64,000 nucleotides of DNA. Source: Pseudoalteromonas flavipulchra NCIMB 2033 = ATCC BAA-314. Its GTDB lineage: Bacteria > Pseudomonadota > Gammaproteobacteria > Enterobacterales > Alteromonadaceae. Positions 26,171 to 37,095 of the stretch are shown here, piece after piece. The DNA lies in the NCBI GenBank assembly GCA_000814665.1, contig JWIH01000016.1, forward strand, positions 1-64,000, read 5' to 3'. Every line of letters begins with the position of its first letter. The first letter of the stretch is position 1. Under the pieces are notes generated by a model. The model saw only the letters and a list, made by a program, of their open reading frames with translations. It was not told where the DNA came from and did not search any database. The position numbers were made by a program, and so were the translations under genes.

Positions 26171-26206
26171 AGCTAGACAGCCTTTTACTTGCTTTTACCA
26201 ATCAGC

Positions 26207-26231
26207 AAAAAGCCAGCAGTTGCTGGCTTTT
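26207..26231 (-). terminator. rho-independent terminator of glyQS
   Basis: An 11-bp stem AAAAGCCAGCA / TGCTGGCTTTT with a 2-base loop lies just downstream of the glyS stop, with a T-tract on the minus strand. Confidence 0.85.
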
Positions 26232-26241
26232 GTATCAGCAA

Positions 26242-28311
26242 TTAATTTTGTAACACTGAAATATCTGCAGTATTAAGGAATAACTTACTTAACTGACCAA
26301 GTAGTGCTAAACGATTGGCTTTAACCGCTTCATCGTCCGCCATTACCATAACATTATCAAAGAAGTTATCTACTGCTTCACGTAAACTCGCTAAACGCGT
26401 CAGTGCAGTTTGATAATCACCTTCAGCGTAAACAGGTGCAAGCTCAGCAGTTAACGCAGCAACTTGTGCAGCCAATGTTTGCTCAGCTTCTTCTTGCAGG
26501 AGTGCGCTCTCCACCGCAGCTTCTGACGCGACGTTATTCTTCGCTAAAATGTTGTTTACACGCTTATTGGCAGCAGCTAACGCTTCGGCTTCCGCCAACG
26601 TTCTAAAGTGACTAACCGCTTTTACTCGGCGATCAAAATCAACTGGGCTCGTTGGACGTCTTGCAAGTACTGCTTGGATCACATCCACGCTGATACCTTC
26701 ATCTTGGTACCAGGCACGAAAACGACCTAACATAAACTCAACCACTTCATCGGCAACATTTGCATTGCTTAGCTTATCACCGAATAACGTCATTGCTTCG
26801 GCAACGATATCCTGAATGTCTAATGGTAGTTCTTTTTCTACCATAATACGCAATGCGCCGATGGCAGCACGGCGAAGTGCAAACGGGTCTTTATCGCCTT
26901 TTGGTGTCTGGCCGATACCAAAAATGCCAACCAGAGTATCAAACTTATCCGCAAGCGCCACAGCAAAACTGATTGGGTTAGACGGTAGATTATCACCAGC
27001 AAAACGCGGCATATATTGCTCATTTTGTGCTAGTGCGACTTCTTCCGCTTCACCATCAATGCGCGCGTAATGCATACCCATCACGCCCTGAACGTCAGTA
27101 AATTCCATGACCATTTCAGTCATTAAATCCGTTTTACTTAGTAAACCTGCACGCTCTGCCAATGCCTTATCAGCACCAAGCTGCTCCGCAATAAAACCAG
27201 CGAGCGCAGAGATACGCGCTGACTTGTCTTTTAGTGTGCCAAGCTGCTTCTGAAATAACACTGAACCAAGTGACTCAAGACGACTTTCCAGTGTTTTCTT
27301 CTTATCCGTTTCAAAGAAGAACTGAGCATCTGCCAGACGTGGGCGAACCACTTTCTCGTTACCCGAGATCACCACGCTCGGATCTTTACTTTCAATGTTA
27401 GAAACAAACAAGAACTTGTTGATCAAGTTGCCTTGCTTATCTAACAGTGGAAAGTATTTTTGGTCGTCTTTCATGGTGTAGATAAGTGCTTCATCAGGCA
27501 CTTGCAAGAAGGCTTCTTCAAAAGATGCAACCAAAGTTACTGGCCACTCGACTAGTGATGTAACTTCTTCAAGAAGATCTTCATCCATCGCCACTTGCGC
27601 GCCGAGCTTTTCAGCTTCAGCTTCAATTTGGCCACGAATTAACGCTTTACGTGCTTCATAATCCGCAATAACGTATGCGCCTTTTAGCACTGCATGGCTA
27701 TCATCAGCATGTTCAACACGAACACGCTCAGGGTGATGGAATCGATGTCCTTGCAGCTCATTGCTGATAGCTTTACCTAGCACTTCACCTTCAACTTGTT
27801 GACTACCAAGTAGTGCAGCCACAGTATGCACAGGACGGATAAATTGCGTCTTGTTCGCACCCCAGCGCATCGGCTTTGGAATAGGTAACTTAGCCAATGC
27901 TTTGTTGATCACATCGCTTAGTAACGCTAAGGTCTGTTGCCCCTCTACTTTCGCTTTGTGTAGCAGCCAAGTGCCTTTATCAGTTTCTAAACGCTCAGCA
28001 TCATTAATATCAATACCACAACCACGAGCCCAACCTAGCGCCGCTTTAGTCGCGTTACCATCGGCGTCAAATGCCGCCTGAATAGCGGGACCACGCTTTT
28101 CAACCACTTTGTCGGCTTGTTGCGTTTGCAATGCTTTAACTTGAATACCTAAGCGACGAGGTGATGCATACCAGCTCACGCCTTCATGGCTAAGCTCTAA
28201 TGCTTCAAGTTCTTGCCTAGTATTTTCTGCGAATGACTCAGCAAGGTTGCGTAGCGCCTTTGGTGGTAGCTCTTCGGTACCAATTTCTACGAGTAAGTTT
28301 TCAATCGACAT
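26242..28311 (-). CDS. glyS: glycyl-tRNA synthetase beta subunit
   Basis: A 689-aa beta subunit of the tetrameric bacterial glycyl-tRNA synthetase, which binds tRNA(Gly). The opening [20 protein letters not shown] is diagnostic, followed by SPRRLGIQV and [11 protein letters not shown]. The middle has an HD-like region ([18 protein letters not shown]) and the C-terminus an anticodon-binding DALR-like domain (~580-689). Length equals E. coli GlyS (689 aa). Its ATG overlaps the glyQ stop as TAATG, so translation of the two subunits is coupled. Confidence 0.97.
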   Translation of the reverse strand: MSIENLLVEIGTEELPPKALRNLAESFAENTRQELEALELSHEGVSWYASPRRLGIQVKALQTQQADKVVEKRGPAIQAAFDADGNATKAALGWARGCGIDINDAERLETDKGTWLLHKAKVEGQQTLALLSDVINKALAKLPIPKPMRWGANKTQFIRPVHTVAALLGSQQVEGEVLGKAISNELQGHRFHHPERVRVEHADDSHAVLKGAYVIADYEARKALIRGQIEAEAEKLGAQVAMDEDLLEEVTSLVEWPVTLVASFEEAFLQVPDEALIYTMKDDQKYFPLLDKQGNLINKFLFVSNIESKDPSVVISGNEKVVRPRLADAQFFFETDKKKTLESRLESLGSVLFQKQLGTLKDKSARISALAGFIAEQLGADKALAERAGLLSKTDLMTEMVMEFTDVQGVMGMHYARIDGEAEEVALAQNEQYMPRFAGDNLPSNPISFAVALADKFDTLVGIFGIGQTPKGDKDPFALRRAAIGALRIMVEKELPLDIQDIVAEAMTLFGDKLSNANVADEVVEFMLGRFRAWYQDEGISVDVIQAVLARRPTSPVDFDRRVKAVSHFRTLAEAEALAAANKRVNNILAKNNVASEAAVESALLQEEAEQTLAAQVAALTAELAPVYAEGDYQTALTRLASLREAVDNFFDNVMVMADDEAVKANRLALLGQLSKLFLNTADISVLQN

Positions 28312-29213
28312 TATTTATCCTTACAAAGCGGGAAGCCAAGTGCTTCACGTGCGTCATAGTAAGCCTGTGCACAGGCTTTTGATAAAGCACGAACTCTTAA
28401 TATATAGCGCTGACGCTCAGTTACTGAGATAGCATGACGTGCGTCTAACAGGTTAAATGCATGAGATGCCTTCATTACCTGCTCGTAAGCTGGTAAAGGA
28501 AGCCCTGCTTCGATTAGCTTTTCGCTTTCTTTTTCACACTGATCAAACTGCTTGAATAATGCCTCTACATCCGCATATTCAAAGTTATATGTCGACTGTT
28601 CGATCTCGTTTTGCATGAACACGTCACCATAAGTTACGCGCCCCATTGGACCATCTGTCCAAACGAGATCATAAATGCTATCTACACCTTGTATATACAT
28701 CGCAAGGCGCTCTAAACCATACGTAATTTCACCCGTTACCGGTGAGCATTCAATACCGCCAACTTGCTGGAAGTAAGTAAACTGAGTCACTTCCATGCCA
28801 TTCAACCATACTTCCCAACCTAATCCCCAAGCACCTAGCGTTGGTGACTCCCAGTTGTCTTCAACAAAGCGCACTTCGTGCGTTAATGTATCAATGCCCA
28901 ATGCTTCTAAAGAGCCTAGGTAGAGCTCCTGAATATTCTCAGGCGATGGCTTCAATACAACTTGGAATTGGTAGTAATGCTGAAGACGGTTAGGGTTTTC
29001 ACCATAGCGACCATCCGTCGGGCGGCGACAAGGTTGTACGTATGCGCTCGACATTGGCTCAGGACCAATGGACTTAAGGAAGGTCATCGGGTGGAATGTA
29101 CCCGCACCAACTTCCATATCTAAAGGTTGAGCTACAACACAGCCTTGCTGCGCCCAGTAATCCTGTAAAGCCAGGATCAAACCTTGGAAGGTTTTGATAT
29201 CGTATTTTTGCAT
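28311..29213 (-). CDS. glyQ: glycyl-tRNA synthetase alpha subunit
   Basis: A 300-aa catalytic alpha subunit of glycyl-tRNA synthetase (class II). Characteristic segments are [21 protein letters not shown] at the start, [39 protein letters not shown] (motif 2 region) and [17 protein letters not shown] (motif 3). Length matches the family (E. coli 303 aa). It is the first gene of the glyQ-glyS pair, one base overlapping glyS. Confidence 0.98.
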   Translation of the reverse strand: MQKYDIKTFQGLILALQDYWAQQGCVVAQPLDMEVGAGTFHPMTFLKSIGPEPMSSAYVQPCRRPTDGRYGENPNRLQHYYQFQVVLKPSPENIQELYLGSLEALGIDTLTHEVRFVEDNWESPTLGAWGLGWEVWLNGMEVTQFTYFQQVGGIECSPVTGEITYGLERLAMYIQGVDSIYDLVWTDGPMGRVTYGDVFMQNEIEQSTYNFEYADVEALFKQFDQCEKESEKLIEAGLPLPAYEQVMKASHAFNLLDARHAISVTERQRYILRVRALSKACAQAYYDAREALGFPLCKDK

Positions 29214-29348
29214 AGTTGGCTTATTTTTATCTGGTACTTATCGTATGTAAACGCCTGCAGTAATTTGGCGCTTACGCTAGATTCAATGATTGAAAATTAT
29301 GCTCAGTATACCGCGAGCGCAGGAGGGTTTTAAGCTTTAAAGCATAAA

Positions 29349-29374
29349 AAAAGGAGGGAAAATCCCTCCTTTTT
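29349..29374 (-). terminator. rho-independent terminator of the dnaA-dnaN-recF-gyrB operon
   Basis: AAAAAGGAGGGA / TCCCTCCTTTTT forms a strong hairpin 16 bases beyond the gyrB stop, with a T-tract on the minus strand. Confidence 0.88.
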
Positions 29375-29389
29375 ACTAGATGTTTGAGT

Positions 29390-31819
<2,430 letters not shown>

Positions 31820-32908
31820 TTATTTTGTTATTAAGCTGCCATGTTCCACGTGGAACATTTTAATTTCACGTTCCATTGGTTCAATAACGGCGGCAATACT
31901 TTCTGGAGTAATAGCAGTAATAAACAGCTGTGACTGACATTGCGCCAATAGACGCGATACCGCCACTTTAGTATCTTCACTAAGCTCCGAAGGTAAATCA
32001 TCAATAAGCAGAATTGACTGCTTATTACTCTCTTGGTCAATCAAACTGTTTTGCATTACTTTAAGTGCATACAGTAATAGCTTGAGTTGACCACGAGAAA
32101 AAATATGTTCTACGCTGTTTCCTTGAGTATAAAAGTTAAAGTCAGCCTTATGCGGCCCTTTACTTGTATAGCCAAGTTTTACATCTCGCTCTAACTGATT
32201 TACTAATACCTCAGCTAGTTCTCCCTTCCAGCCCGCTTGAAAGCGAATTTCAAGGCCTTTAAAGATAGGGCTTATATCCCCTATCTTATCAAAAAAATGC
32301 GTCTGAAACCTACCTATATAAGCCTCTCTAAACATATTTATTTGCTCAGCAAGGCGCACAAACTCCTTATCCCAATAACTTAGCTGGGATTGGAGATCTC
32401 TCGGTTTAGATTTCAATAAAGCGTTACGTTGCTTGAGCACCTGATTAAACATTTTCCATGTGGAATAGAACTGATGTTCCACGTGGAACACACCTAAATC
32501 AAGAAACTTACGACGCTCTTTTGGACCACCAAAAAACAGTTCATAACTTTCTGGTGTAATAACTTGAACAGGTAAAACCTGTGCTAATTCTGCCACTTTC
32601 CGGCTTGCCTGCCCCTGAATTCGAAGCTTAGTTTCACCACTGGTATATTTACTAATACCAAGCGGTATAGACAAGTTATGTAGTTGTTTTTTAGCATGAA
32701 CAACGCAATGAGAAGCCTCATGCTTGATCATTAATTTTTGCAGATTGGTACGGAAAGATTTACCACTGGAGAGAAAGTAAATGGCTTCGAGCAGACTGGT
32801 TTTACCGCTACCATTTTCACCGAGAATGACATTAACGGCATTGCTAGGTGAAAGCGCCATCGCCTCAATGTTTCGAAACGCATTGAGGCTAAGGTGAGTT
32901 AAACTCAT
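31820..32908 (-). CDS. recF: DNA replication and repair protein RecF
   Basis: A 362-aa SMC-like ATPase that helps load RecA at single-strand gaps. The N-terminus has the Walker A GENGSGKTSLLEAIYFLSSG, the signature motif is near FSRGQLKLLLYALK, and the Walker B is ILLIDDLPSEL. Length is near E. coli RecF (357 aa). It starts 4 bases after the dnaN stop. The coding sequence carries two perfect ParB-binding parS palindromes (31842-31857, 32475-32490), so part of the codon choice is probably fixed by chromosome segregation. Confidence 0.96.
   Translation of the reverse strand: MSLTHLSLNAFRNIEAMALSPSNAVNVILGENGSGKTSLLEAIYFLSSGKSFRTNLQKLMIKHEASHCVVHAKKQLHNLSIPLGISKYTSGETKLRIQGQASRKVAELAQVLPVQVITPESYELFFGGPKERRKFLDLGVFHVEHQFYSTWKMFNQVLKQRNALLKSKPRDLQSQLSYWDKEFVRLAEQINMFREAYIGRFQTHFFDKIGDISPIFKGLEIRFQAGWKGELAEVLVNQLERDVKLGYTSKGPHKADFNFYTQGNSVEHIFSRGQLKLLLYALKVMQNSLIDQESNKQSILLIDDLPSELSEDTKVAVSRLLAQCQSQLFITAITPESIAAVIEPMEREIKMFHVEHGSLITK
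31842..31857. promoter_or_regulatory. parS: parS centromere site 1
   Basis: The 16-bp perfect palindrome TGTTCCACGTGGAACA lies near the 3' end of recF. It is the ParB-nucleation sequence used by Pseudomonas and many other bacteria. parA and parB are 22 kb away in the window. Confidence 0.93.
32452..32467. promoter_or_regulatory. degenerate parS-like sequence
   Basis: TTTTCCATGTGGAATA differs from parS at three positions and lies 23 bases from a perfect site (start to start). It may be chance, a decayed site or a weak secondary ParB site. Confidence 0.3.
32475..32490. promoter_or_regulatory. parS: parS centromere site 2
   Basis: A second perfect 16-bp TGTTCCACGTGGAACA lies in the middle of recF, 633 bases from site 1. 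Two identical sites in one gene exclude chance as a sensible explanation. Confidence 0.93.
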
Positions 32909-32912
32909 AACT

Positions 32913-34016
32913 CTATAAACGCATCGGCATAACTACGTACATTGCATGTTCGTCACCAGCGGCTTCAATAAGCGCACTGCTGTTCGCATCAGAAAGCGTA
33001 AATTGTACATCTTCAGACTTTATTGTATTTAACACGTCTAATAAGTAAGAAACGTTAAAACCAACTTCAAGATCATCGCCTTGGTAACCTACCTCAACAA
33101 TTTCTTCAGCTTGCTCCTGCTCTGGGTTATTGGCACTAATTTTTAATTGTCCATTACTCAGATTCAATCGCACGCCACGAAACTTCTCGTTAGAAAGAAT
33201 AGACACACGCTGAAATGCACTACGTAGCCAATCGCGATTTGCGGTAACCAACTTGTCCCCGCCACGAGGTAATACGCGACGATAATCAGGGAATCGCCCA
33301 TCCACCAGCTTACTCGTAAAAGTAAATTCGCTGTCAATGATACGCACATGATTAGCGCCAAATTGAATGGTGATAGTTTCATCATCCGCAGGCAGTAAGC
33401 GCATGATCTCTTGCACGCCCTTACGAGGAATGATCAATTGACGTTGTGTTTGCAATGACTCAGGTAATTTTTGCTGCGCAATTGCCAAACGGTGACCATC
33501 AGTGGCTACCGTTTTAATTTCATTATTATCTACTTCGAACGACATACCATTTAAATAGTAACGTACGTCTTGGTTAGCCATAGAGAAATGCGTTGCTTCT
33601 AGCAATTTTCTCAGCTCTAAACGCGTTATGGCAAACTCAACCTCACCGTCCCACTCTTCAAGATTAGGGAAGTCTTCAGCAGCTAAGGTTGTCAAAGAAA
33701 AGCGACTTTGGCCGCTAGTCAGTAGCAGTTGATGCTCTTGGCTACTTAGCACTAAATCAGAGTTATCAGGCAAGCTCTTACAAATATCTAGGAGTTTTTT
33801 TGCAGGCAAAGTGATCTTGGCGTCTGGCACATTGGTTTCAAGGGCAACAGATGCAACAAGCTCTATCTCTAAATCTGTACCTGTCATATGTAACGCGCCA
33901 TTTTTCACTTCTAGCAATACATTAGACAAAATAGGCAGTGTATGTTTGCGCTCAATGGCACCCGACACCTGTACCAGTGGCTTTAAAAATAGTTCTCTTG
34001 GAATCGTTATTTGCAT
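32913..34016 (-). CDS. dnaN: DNA polymerase III beta sliding clamp
   Basis: A 367-aa ring-forming processivity clamp with three repeated clamp domains (~1-120, 128-245, 247-367). It starts MQITIPRELFLKPLVQVSGAIER and ends in the usual VVMPMRL tail. Two adjacent ATGs exist (34019 and 34016). The second, seven bases after AAGGG, fits the family length (366 aa in E. coli) and was chosen. It lies 10 bases after dnaA and 4 before recF in the same operon. Confidence 0.97.
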   Translation of the reverse strand: MQITIPRELFLKPLVQVSGAIERKHTLPILSNVLLEVKNGALHMTGTDLEIELVASVALETNVPDAKITLPAKKLLDICKSLPDNSDLVLSSQEHQLLLTSGQSRFSLTTLAAEDFPNLEEWDGEVEFAITRLELRKLLEATHFSMANQDVRYYLNGMSFEVDNNEIKTVATDGHRLAIAQQKLPESLQTQRQLIIPRKGVQEIMRLLPADDETITIQFGANHVRIIDSEFTFTSKLVDGRFPDYRRVLPRGGDKLVTANRDWLRSAFQRVSILSNEKFRGVRLNLSNGQLKISANNPEQEQAEEIVEVGYQGDDLEVGFNVSYLLDVLNTIKSEDVQFTLSDANSSALIEAAGDEHAMYVVMPMRL

Positions 34017-34026
34017 CATTTAACCC

Positions 34027-35427
34027 TTAAGAAGACAGCGTTCTAATTAAGTTTTGATAATCTTCTTTTACCTCATGACTTTCATCACGAAGTGCTTTTA
34101 CTTTTCTACACGCGTGTAACACGGTGGTATGGTCGCGGCCACCAAATGCATCACCTATTTCTGGTAAGCTGTGGTTTGTCAGTTCTTTAGACAATGCCAT
34201 GGCAACTTGTCTTGGTCTTGCAACTGAACGGCTACGACGTTTTGACAATAAGTCAGAAACACGTATTCGATAATATTCCGCCACGGTGCGCTGGATATTA
34301 TCGATGGTAACGAGTTTGTCTTGTAGCGCTAATAAGTCACGTAGCGCTTCTTTAACAAAATCGATAGAAATTGGGCGACCAGTGAAGTTGGCATTAGCTA
34401 TCACGCGGTTTAACGCACCTTCTAACTCTCGCACATTAGAGCGTAATTTCTTAGCAATAAAAAAGGCAACTTCGTGTGGCAAGTTAATATTACTTTGCTG
34501 CGCTTTCTTCATTAAGATAGCAACGCGAGTCTCTAATTCTGGTGGCTCAATAGCAATAGTTAACCCCCAACCAAAACGCGACTTCAGTCGGTCCTCAACC
34601 CCTTCTATTTCTTTAGGGTAACGGTCAGAAGTTAGAATGATTTGTTGGTTGCCTTCAAGCAGCGCATTAAAAGTATGGAAGAACTCTTCTTGCGAACGCT
34701 CTTTGTTTGCAAAGAATTGAATATCATCAATCATCAATGCATCAACGCTGCGGTAGTAACGCTTGAATTCTTCAATGGCATTATTCTGTAGTGCTTTAAC
34801 CATGTCCTGAACAAAACGCTCTGAATGCATATAAACAATTTTTGCATCCGGTTTTTGTTCAATGATGCCATTACCTACAGCGTGTAACAGGTGCGTCTTA
34901 CCCAGACCTGTACCACCATAAATAAATACCGGGTTGAATGCAGAACCTGGATTATCTGCAACTTGCGTTGCAGCGGCTTTTGCCAGCTGGTTAGATTTAC
35001 CTTCCACAAAGTTATCAAAGGTGTAATTCTCTTTAATATTAGACTTATGCGAAGATTTAGGAGCAGGCTCAACTTTTTCTGCCATTTTTGGCTGAGTGCC
35101 TTGCAGCATTGACATGTTATCAGCTGCATGACCTACACTTGCGGCTTTTTCGTTAGATAAACTTGGTTGTGCAGCTAACACAGGTTTGCTACCCACATCA
35201 AAGCGCAGCTCTGGTGCTTCATCACCACAGATCTCAATCAGCAGTTCATTGATGCGGTGGAGATACTTTTCTCGTACCCAATCCAATACAAAACGATTCG
35301 GCGCATAGATAGTTAGCGTATCATCAGTACTTTCTGCCTGTAGTGGTCTTACCCACATGCTAAATTGCTGAGATGGCAATTCATCTTGCAAAACATATAA
35401 ACAACTTTGCCAAACCGACAGATACAC
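34027..35427 (-). CDS. dnaA: chromosomal replication initiator protein DnaA
   Basis: A 466-aa AAA+ initiator that binds DnaA boxes and opens oriC. Domain I (~1-85) starts [17 protein letters not shown], and domain II is a variable linker (~90-130). Domain III has Walker [17 protein letters not shown] and Walker [10 protein letters not shown]. Domain IV has the DnaA-box-binding [19 protein letters not shown] chose the GTG at 35427, which has GGAG six bases upstream and gives the family N-terminus; E. coli dnaA also starts with GTG. It leads dnaA-dnaN-recF-gyrB. Confidence 0.97.
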   Translation of the reverse strand: MYLSVWQSCLYVLQDELPSQQFSMWVRPLQAESTDDTLTIYAPNRFVLDWVREKYLHRINELLIEICGDEAPELRFDVGSKPVLAAQPSLSNEKAASVGHAADNMSMLQGTQPKMAEKVEPAPKSSHKSNIKENYTFDNFVEGKSNQLAKAAATQVADNPGSAFNPVFIYGGTGLGKTHLLHAVGNGIIEQKPDAKIVYMHSERFVQDMVKALQNNAIEEFKRYYRSVDALMIDDIQFFANKERSQEEFFHTFNALLEGNQQIILTSDRYPKEIEGVEDRLKSRFGWGLTIAIEPPELETRVAILMKKAQQSNINLPHEVAFFIAKKLRSNVRELEGALNRVIANANFTGRPISIDFVKEALRDLLALQDKLVTIDNIQRTVAEYYRIRVSDLLSKRRSRSVARPRQVAMALSKELTNHSLPEIGDAFGGRDHTTVLHACRKVKALRDESHEVKEDYQNLIRTLSS

Positions 35428-35557
35428 TCTGAACTCCAATAGGTTTTGATTCCCGGGAATAAAAAATAGAGCATTCAGATCTAAAAAATCAGATCTAAAT
35501 GAAAGGATCGCCGGAAATACTTAGTTTTTATTACAAAATCACTGGTGGAAGCGGGGT

Positions 35558-35587
35558 ATTATGAAGTGATCTTATCCACAAGTTCAA
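35558..35587 (-). promoter_or_regulatory. dnaA promoter with a DnaA box inside
   Basis: On the minus strand TTGAAC (-35, 35582-35587) and CATAAT (-10, 35558-35563) are 18 bases apart. A perfect DnaA box TTATCCACA lies in the spacer (35572-35580). This layout predicts autorepression by DnaA, as known for E. coli dnaA. Confidence 0.6.
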
Positions 35588-36035
35588 TATTGACATTTAG
35601 AAAAAGCAAGATCTCACCCTAGCAAAAAAATAAACACATGAAATTTAAAGGTTTTTATTTTTTACCCACAAGTAAGATCATAGCAAAAAACTCTCCCGAT
35701 CTCACCCCAAAATTAAGATCAAATTTAGTTTTCCAGAGCTTTTCCTATTCTTACTAAATGCTATAATGCCGCCCATCGGATCAGATCTATGCAGATCGAT
35801 TTCGTATTGATCCTACTTTATGTAGATCGTCTATGTTTGCTCGATAGCTTTGCCAAGTTTTGTCTATATAAAGGATAGAGAAACCTCTCACTGTGGATTA
35901 TTTAGCCACAGAGAGCAGATTTTGATTGACTTTAGACGCGCTCAGCTTTAATATCTCGCGCTCGCAATGGCACCTGTGCCAGGATCGCGACCTGCATAGG
36001 ATGTTTTAACTTTTAACCGATCGGATGGAATTGTT
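35588..36035. other. dnaA-rpmH intergenic region, GATC-dense
   Basis: The ~600 bases between dnaA and rpmH hold about 15 GATC (Dam) sites, far above chance. There is one perfect DnaA box (35572-35580) and one near match TTACCCACA (35662-35670). A motif GATCTCACCC occurs twice (near 35611 and 35699), and TAGCAAAAAA also occurs twice nearby. Long A/T-rich stretches are present. It separates the divergent dnaA and rpmH operons. It could be a Dam/SeqA-controlled promoter region or a secondary or former origin. Confidence 0.55.
35740..35767 (+). promoter_or_regulatory. probable rpmH promoter
   Basis: A perfect TATAAT (35762-35767) followed by a GC-rich discriminator GCCGCCC lies 268 bases before rpmH. 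The -35 is weak (TTTCCT, 16 bases upstream). The long 5' leader is typical of rpmH operons. Confidence 0.45.
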
Positions 36036-36170
36036 ATGAAAAGAACTTTTCAACCTAGCGTACTTAAGCGCAAGCGCACTCACGGTTTCCGTGCTCGCAT
36101 GGCGACTAAGAACGGTCGTAAAGTATTAGCACGTCGTCGTGCTAAAGGCCGTAAAGTACTTTCTGCTTAA
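36036..36170 (+). CDS. rpmH: 50S ribosomal protein L34
   Basis: A 44-aa basic ribosomal protein, [17 protein letters not shown] at the start, with repeated [20 protein letters not shown] toward the end. Length and sequence are typical of L34 (46 aa in E. coli). It starts at an ATG after GGA (TCGGATGGAATTGTT). It leads rpmH-rnpA-yidD-yidC and lies only six bases before rnpA. Confidence 0.98.
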   Translation: MKRTFQPSVLKRKRTHGFRARMATKNGRKVLARRRAKGRKVLSA

Positions 36171-36176
36171 TATTTA

Positions 36177-36611
36177 GTGGAAGACTTTAGCTTTAGCAGG
36201 GAGTTACGTCTGTTAACTCCCTCGCATTACTCCCGCATATTTCAAGAGCCAGCTCGCGCTGCTACGCCTTACTTTACTCTACTTGCAAAACCAAATGATG
36301 TTGGTCATCCAAGACTCGGTTTAACTGTAGCAAAAAAACGCTGCAAAAAAGCATGTCAACGAAACCGTATCAAACGACTTGCCAGAGAAAGCTTTCGATT
36401 AAATCGTCATAAACTTGATAATATCGATATTGTGTTGATGGTCAAAACCGGTGTTGACGAGCAATCTAATGAAGAGCTAACTAAACAGCTCACTAAGATG
36501 TGGCGCAAAATAAATGAACGTTGTAAGCCAGGTGCACCTAAACCACCTTTTAAGCCAAAGCCTCAACACAAGCGTTCAAAAAATCCTCAAGCTAACGCGA
36601 AAAAGCAATAA
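36177..36611 (+). CDS. rnpA: ribonuclease P protein component
   Basis: A 144-aa basic protein subunit of RNase P, which matures tRNA 5' ends. RELRLLTPSHYSRIFQEP and the RNR signature CQRNRIKRLARESFRLN (~60-76) are diagnostic. A GTG start, as in E. coli rnpA, lies six bases after the rpmH stop, with little ribosome site of its own, so coupling with rpmH is likely. The C-terminus carries a ~25-residue Lys/Pro-rich tail (KPPFKPKPQHKRSK) not present in E. coli RnpA (119 aa). Confidence 0.96.
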   Translation: MEDFSFSRELRLLTPSHYSRIFQEPARAATPYFTLLAKPNDVGHPRLGLTVAKKRCKKACQRNRIKRLARESFRLNRHKLDNIDIVLMVKTGVDEQSNEELTKQLTKMWRKINERCKPGAPKPPFKPKPQHKRSKNPQANAKKQ

Positions 36612-36784
36612 TCTGCTTCAGCCTTTCCTTTTTACGGCGCATTTACCCTTGCTAGCATAGTAATTTTACGCCAATTAAGGTAAGGTTAGCTCACCTTTTA
36701 ATCAGCTATATCAATGGAAAAATTGTCTGTTTTTGCTCACTTGGGTTGAAGCAGTAAATTGAGGAAATTGATATCTACAAAGCC

Positions 36785-37087
36785 ATGAATTCAACTTCAG
36801 GGCGTAGCAAGATCAGAAATCAGTTCAAAGCAGTTTGTTCGCTTCCCAAGCACCTGCTTATATTGCTGATCCGCGGTTATCAACAATGGATTAGCCCCCT
36901 ACTCGGGCCTCATTGTCGTTTTAACCCGACCTGTTCTAGTTATGCAATTCAAGCAATTAATTTACATGGAATTGCAAAAGGGAGTTGGTTAGCGGTTAAA
37001 CGCATATTAAAATGTCACCCTTTGAGCGCAGGTGGAGATGATCCTGTACCTGTGAAGTCGACTAAAGTTAAACAACACGAGAAATAA
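36785..37087 (+). CDS. yidD: membrane protein insertion efficiency factor YidD
   Basis: A 100-aa protein of the YidD family (DUF37). The core [31 protein letters not shown] is diagnostic, with the conserved cysteines, followed by [24 protein letters not shown]. It assists YidC-dependent membrane insertion. yidC starts 8 bases later. The 173-base gap from rnpA is larger than usual, since these genes normally nearly overlap; it contains nothing I can identify. Confidence 0.95.
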   Translation: MNSTSGRSKIRNQFKAVCSLPKHLLILLIRGYQQWISPLLGPHCRFNPTCSSYAIQAINLHGIAKGSWLAVKRILKCHPLSAGGDDPVPVKSTKVKQHEK

Positions 37088-37095
37088 GAGCTGTT

